Shown: piece after piece, positions 6,967-9,212 of the stretch
How the letters are laid out: each line of letters opens with the position of its first letter
Position numbering within the stretch: the first letter of the stretch is position 1
Assembly: GCA_964539135.1 (NCBI GenBank)
Contig: CAZIFG010000035.1
Location: forward strand, 1 to 9,212
Source: CAZIFG01 sp964539135
GTDB lineage: Bacteria; Margulisbacteria; Marinamargulisbacteria; GCA-2716485; CAZIFG01
Length of the DNA: 9,212 bases
Direction of reading: 5' to 3'
Notes under the pieces: generated by a model
Databases searched by the model: none
What the model saw: only the letters and a program-made list of their open reading frames with translations
Told to the model about the DNA's origin: nothing
Translations under genes and position numbers: made by a program

Positions 6967-6973
6967 TCCTCTC
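6967..6973 (-). promoter_or_regulatory. Shine-Dalgarno that decides the minus-strand gene start
   Basis: On the minus strand GAGAGGA lies nine bases upstream of the ATG at 6957-6955. The alternative in-frame ATG at 6984 has only a weak GAAAG-like sequence before it. This supports a 606- rather than 615-residue protein. Confidence 0.7.
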
Positions 6974-6982
6974 GGAACGTTC

Positions 6983-7011
6983 ATTCTACTTTACTTTCAC
7001 CTAACTTTCTA
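6983..7011 (-). promoter_or_regulatory. Promoter candidate for the minus-strand gene
   Basis: On the minus strand TAGAAA (7011-7006, four of six of TTGACA) is followed after 17 bases by TAGAAT (6988-6983, five of six of TATAAT). Transcription would start near 6976, giving a leader of about 19 bases that contains the Shine-Dalgarno. The -35 lies in the centre of the ACCTAA/TTAGGT dyad. Confidence 0.45.
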
Positions 7012-7019
7012 GCTTAGGT
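6999..7019. promoter_or_regulatory. ACCTAA-N9-TTAGGT dyad, candidate operator
   Basis: ACCTAA (6999-7004) and its exact reverse complement TTAGGT (7014-7019) are separated by nine bases. The dyad covers the -35 region of the minus-strand gene and ends 25 bases before the bioB -35. A dimeric regulator bound here would block the minus-strand gene and might influence bioB. It does not match the known BirA operator, whose half-sites face the other way and lie further apart. The binding protein is unknown. Confidence 0.4.
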
Positions 7020-7044
7020 TTCTCAGACTCATCTTATCCTTGTT

Positions 7045-7073
7045 TTGACTATTTTACATTAGAATGATATTTT
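7045..7073 (+). promoter_or_regulatory. bioB promoter candidate
   Basis: TTGACT (7045-7050, five of six) is followed after 17 bases by TATTTT (7068-7073), preceded by TGA, an extended -10. Transcription would begin near 7080, only a few bases before the bioB ATG at 7084. No Shine-Dalgarno lies between, so the message would be leaderless or nearly so. Confidence 0.55.
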
Positions 7074-7083
7074 AAGCGCCATT

Positions 7084-8175
7084 ATGACATCCACTTTTTA
7101 TCATCACCTGACTGAAACGGCATTACATGGCAATCGACTAAGTCTCGAAGACTGTTCTCGCGTTTTAACAGATCCCAATCTTGAGCTTTTGCCACTTTTG
7201 GATGCGGCCTATCAGGTCCGAAAAACCTATTATGACAATACGGTTTCTATTCATATTATTAACAATGCTAAAAATGGAAATTGTCCCGAAGACTGCCATT
7301 ATTGCGCGCAATCTAAACCGTCCGAAGCCGACATTGTCGACTACCCCATGAAATCAGATGATGAGATTTTGGCAGAAGCCCAGTCTGCACATGAAAGTGG
7401 TGCCTATCGCTATTGCATGGTCTTTGCAGGACGTGGGCCCTCTAAAGGTCGTGTTGCGCGGCTTTGTCGCCTTATTTCCACCATTAAAGAGCGTTACCCC
7501 ATTCAAGTTTGTTTGTCCCCTGGACTCATCGATGAACAAGATGCTGTGTGTCTTAAAATGGCTGGTTTGGATAGGCTTAATCATAACCTTAATACCTCTG
7601 AATCTTTTTATTCGGAGATTTGCACAACCCATACCTATCAAGATCGCGTCAATACCCTTGCCTTTGCTCAAAAAGCAGGCTTAGAAACCTGCTCCGGCAT
7701 GATAGTCGGCCTGGGTGAGACGCCTGAAGATGTGGTTGAGGTTTTAACCACACTTCGCGACAAAGAAACGCCTTCTATTCCCATTAATTTTCATATTCCC
7801 ATTGAAGGGACGCCTTTAACGCAAAAAAAAGGCACTGAGTCTCCCTTGACGTCGCATTACTGCTTGAGAGTACTGTGTTTGGCACGATTTTTAAATCCAA
7901 AAGCGGAGATTCGTGTTGCAGCAGGTCGTGAGATTCATCTCCGATCGCTTCAGGTCATGGCCCTTTATCCGGCTAATTCTCTCTTTATGGATGGCTATTT
8001 GAATACCACAGGATCCAATGAAAATGCCACCTTAACCATGATCAAAGATGCTGGATTTACGATCAATTCCAATTTTTCTGTAGATGACATTTTGGCTCAA
8101 AATGAGGGAACTTCATCTTCTCCTGACCGCGTTATTTTAAAGCAGGAAAAAGAGCTTAGGCCTACTCGCATTTAA
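7084..8175 (+). CDS. bioB: Biotin synthase BioB
   Basis: BioB is the radical SAM enzyme that inserts sulfur into dethiobiotin in the last step of biotin synthesis. The CxxxCxxC motif that holds the [4Fe-4S] cluster is Cys67, Cys71 and Cys74, within NGNCPEDCHYCAQS (64-77). The ligands expected for the sulfur-donating [2Fe-2S] cluster are present: Cys111 (YRYCMVFAGRG), Cys143 (VCLSPG), Cys203 (TCSGMIVGLGET) and Arg277 (EIRVAAGRE). At 363 residues it is slightly longer than E. coli BioB, with extra residues at both ends. All catalytic residues I can check are intact, so it should be active. No other biotin genes lie in the window. The start at 7084 fits the family, although no Shine-Dalgarno precedes it. 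It is divergent from the uncharacterised minus-strand gene. Identification is firm. Confidence 0.97.
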   Translation: MTSTFYHHLTETALHGNRLSLEDCSRVLTDPNLELLPLLDAAYQVRKTYYDNTVSIHIINNAKNGNCPEDCHYCAQSKPSEADIVDYPMKSDDEILAEAQSAHESGAYRYCMVFAGRGPSKGRVARLCRLISTIKERYPIQVCLSPGLIDEQDAVCLKMAGLDRLNHNLNTSESFYSEICTTHTYQDRVNTLAFAQKAGLETCSGMIVGLGETPEDVVEVLTTLRDKETPSIPINFHIPIEGTPLTQKKGTESPLTSHYCLRVLCLARFLNPKAEIRVAAGREIHLRSLQVMALYPANSLFMDGYLNTTGSNENATLTMIKDAGFTINSNFSVDDILAQNEGTSSSPDRVILKQEKELRPTRI

Positions 8176-8184
8176 TTTTTTTTT
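8176..8184 (+). terminator. T tract after bioB, weak terminator candidate
   Basis: Nine T residues follow the bioB stop directly. The only symmetry before them is the palindrome TAGGCCTA (8157-8164) flanked by GAG/CTC, which cannot form a convincing loop. Termination is possible but poorly supported. Confidence 0.25.
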
Positions 8185-8188
8185 CTAG

Positions 8189-8194
8189 TATACT
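8189..8194 (+). promoter_or_regulatory. -10 candidate before the TSP3/LamG gene
   Basis: TATACT (8189-8194) is five of six bases of the -10 consensus and ends six bases before the ATG at 8201. No clear -35 and no Shine-Dalgarno are visible. If used, it would give a leaderless transcript. Confidence 0.3.
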
Positions 8195-8200
8195 TAGTTT

Positions 8201-9212
8201 ATGCCCTATTTTAAGAGAGTTCTGGTCCTTTTTATTGTCCTTTTTCTGTGTTCTTCCATCTTGATTTTTGCTGTTGATACAGATGGTGATGGCGTTCCGG
8301 ATGATAAAGATTTTTATCCCAATAACGCATCTAAAGTCATTGATCTCCCCGCATCTCTTTCTTCTGTTTCTAGTAATCTCCTCCTTTGGCTTCAATCTAG
8401 TACTTTAAATTTTACAATATCGCCTTTTTCGCTTATGAATACCAATCAAGTACATACCTGGTATGACTGGAGCGGTAATCAACGACACGCGCAAGCAATC
8501 AGTAATGCTGATGCATCCGTTAGGCCAACCTTGTTTTCAGATCCCACTTCTGCTCAAGCAGTTGTGAAGTTTTCAGGTAAAAATAATGGTTCTGGCTTGG
8601 GAGATATTTTAATTGGACAAGGCTCTATTGCTAACTATGACCGTGTTATTTTAGTGGTTCAGCAGCTCCCTGTGTATACAAATTCAATCGTTGGCATCTT
8701 TGCTAAAAACAATCAAGACTTTTCAATACGAACACATTCAGGCATTTTTCCAACTGGCAATGCCATTAATTTTGGTGATTTTCATAATTCCGCACCATCA
8801 CCTGCTTTTTCTCCAAATGCAAGAGATCCCAATTTGAAGGTTTTTATCAATGGTGCTCAATTGACAAACGCTAGCCACTCCCTCTTAGATACCTCTAAGT
8901 TTACAATACTCTCTGTGCAGCAAGATGATGGGTGGCGTCTTGATGACAATAATCCAATTATGAACTATACGCTTAGCACAACTGTTTATGACCGTTTTTT
9001 TTCTGGCTACATTGCCGAGGTGATTGGTCTTTCTTCCGGTGTGTCTGATACGCAGCGTGCTGCTATTGAATCCTATCTTTTACCTAAATGGCTTCCAAAC
9101 CAAGATACCGACACAGATGGTGTTCCCAATTCCAAAGATGATTACCCGACAGATCCCACCAAAGTTGTGGATTTTCCGACTGCCCTTCAAAGTCTGACGC
9201 CTAACATTAAGC
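8201..9212 (+). CDS. Secreted modular protein with TSP3-like calcium loops and a LamG-like domain (partial)
   Basis: The frame is open for 337 codons from ATG 8201 to the right edge, where it is cut. A basic N-terminus (Lys5, Arg6) and a hydrophobic run (8-24) form a signal peptide, with likely cleavage after IFA (22-24). A thrombospondin type 3-like loop, DTDGDGVPDDKD (26-37), begins the mature protein. Residues 60-298 look like a LamG/concanavalin A-type domain: LLLWLQ, then WYDWSGNQRHAQA (87-99), and the characteristic closing GYIAEVIGLSS plus ESYLLPKWLP (290-299). A second loop, DTDTDGVPNSKDDYP (302-316), starts the next module, 276 residues after the first. The upstream in-frame TAG at 8195 makes 8201 the first possible start. 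It begins 25 bases after bioB. It is likely a surface or secreted adhesin-like protein; ligand and full length are unknown. The C-terminal sorting signal, if any, lies outside the window. Confidence 0.88.
   Translation, partial: MPYFKRVLVLFIVLFLCSSILIFAVDTDGDGVPDDKDFYPNNASKVIDLPASLSSVSSNLLLWLQSSTLNFTISPFSLMNTNQVHTWYDWSGNQRHAQAISNADASVRPTLFSDPTSAQAVVKFSGKNNGSGLGDILIGQGSIANYDRVILVVQQLPVYTNSIVGIFAKNNQDFSIRTHSGIFPTGNAINFGDFHNSAPSPAFSPNARDPNLKVFINGAQLTNASHSLLDTSKFTILSVQQDDGWRLDDNNPIMNYTLSTTVYDRFFSGYIAEVIGLSSGVSDTQRAAIESYLLPKWLPNQDTDTDGVPNSKDDYPTDPTKVVDFPTALQSLTPNIK
8276..8380 (+). repeat. Module repeat copy 1 (TSP3-like loop plus linker)
   Basis: This stretch encodes residues 26-60. It aligns without gaps to residues 302-336 (copy 2), sharing the pattern DTDxDGVPxxKDxYPxxxxKVxDxPxxLxS. 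The Asp residues at alternating positions resemble the calcium-binding loop of thrombospondin type 3 repeats. Confidence 0.75.
9104..9208 (+). repeat. Module repeat copy 2 (TSP3-like loop plus linker)
   Basis: This stretch encodes residues 302-336 and repeats copy 1 at a distance of 276 codons, with conserved Asp, GVP, KD, YP and KV positions. The DNA has diverged, so the duplication is old or under selection only at protein level. The window ends just after it, so whether another LamG-like domain follows cannot be seen. Confidence 0.75.

Noticed and set aside
6957..6984. Upstream ATG at 6984 as the start of the minus-strand gene
   Set aside because: It lacks a good Shine-Dalgarno and overlaps a -10 candidate, whereas the ATG at 6957 has GAGAGGA nine bases upstream.
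6999..7019. BirA operator controlling bioB
   Set aside because: Known BirA sites have TTGTTAACC/GGTTAACAA-like half-sites about 15 bases apart; here the arms are ACCTAA/TTAGGT with nine bases between.
7354..7684. Overlapping open frames on both strands inside bioB
   Set aside because: Both are shadows of the intact bioB frame, whose active-site residues are all conserved.
8201..8272. Lipoprotein signal (Cys17) in the TSP3/LamG protein
   Set aside because: The residues before the cysteine (LFLC) do not fit a lipobox; a normal signal peptidase I site after IFA is more likely.
8162..8395. Minus-strand open frame of 77 codons opposite the TSP3/LamG start
   Set aside because: It is antisense to the signal peptide and first calcium loop of the better-supported plus-strand gene, and is Lys/Asn/Ile-rich as expected of noise.
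1..9212. Recoded stop codons, CRISPR arrays, tRNA or rRNA genes, insertion sequences
   Set aside because: TGA is used as a true stop in hrcA; no regularly spaced repeats, tRNA-like cloverleaf, rRNA segment, transposase or terminal inverted repeats were seen.

Overview
The window comes from a bacterium of low-to-moderate GC using the standard bacterial code: the visible stops are TGA (hrcA), TAA (grpE, dnaK, bioB) and TAG (dnaJ and the minus-strand gene). The complete heat-shock set hrcA-grpE-dnaK-dnaJ in one orientation is the arrangement known best from Firmicutes and several deep-branching or candidate phyla. The secreted thrombospondin-3/LamG-type protein at the right edge is more typical of environmental bacteria with a diderm envelope. 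I cannot place the organism to phylum from sequence alone; an uncultivated lineage is a guess.

Left half (1-5136): a possible end of an upstream gene overlaps hrcA by ATGA. Then come hrcA (HrcA repressor, 113-1144), grpE (1157-1717), dnaK (1893-3803) and dnaJ (3926-5053). grpE follows hrcA after 12 bases. dnaK has its own 175-base leader carrying two pairs of direct repeats and promoter-like sequences. A strong hairpin terminator, nested in a longer inverted repeat, separates dnaK from dnaJ. DnaK, DnaJ and GrpE form the Hsp70 folding cycle, and HrcA would normally repress such genes through a CIRCE operator, but I find no CIRCE here.

Right half (5137-9212): a convergent minus-strand gene (5137-6957) encodes an uncharacterised 606-residue protein. 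It has nitronate monooxygenase/FabK-like TIM-barrel motifs in its middle and a cysteine-containing C-terminal third. It is divergently transcribed from bioB (biotin synthase, 7084-8175) across 126 bases containing two promoter-like elements and a dyad that overlaps the minus-strand promoter. After bioB, an open frame with no stop runs off the window (8201-9212). It encodes an exported modular protein with TSP3-like calcium loops repeated every 276 residues around a LamG/concanavalin-like domain.

hrcA, bioB and the last gene have -10-like boxes only 6 to 10 bases before ATG and no Shine-Dalgarno, whereas dnaK, dnaJ and the minus-strand gene have good ones, suggesting mixed leaderless and led translation. 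The best candidates for something undescribed are the minus-strand gene and the CIRCE-less chaperone control region. No RNA gene, CRISPR array, insertion sequence or stretch over 300 bases without a gene was seen.
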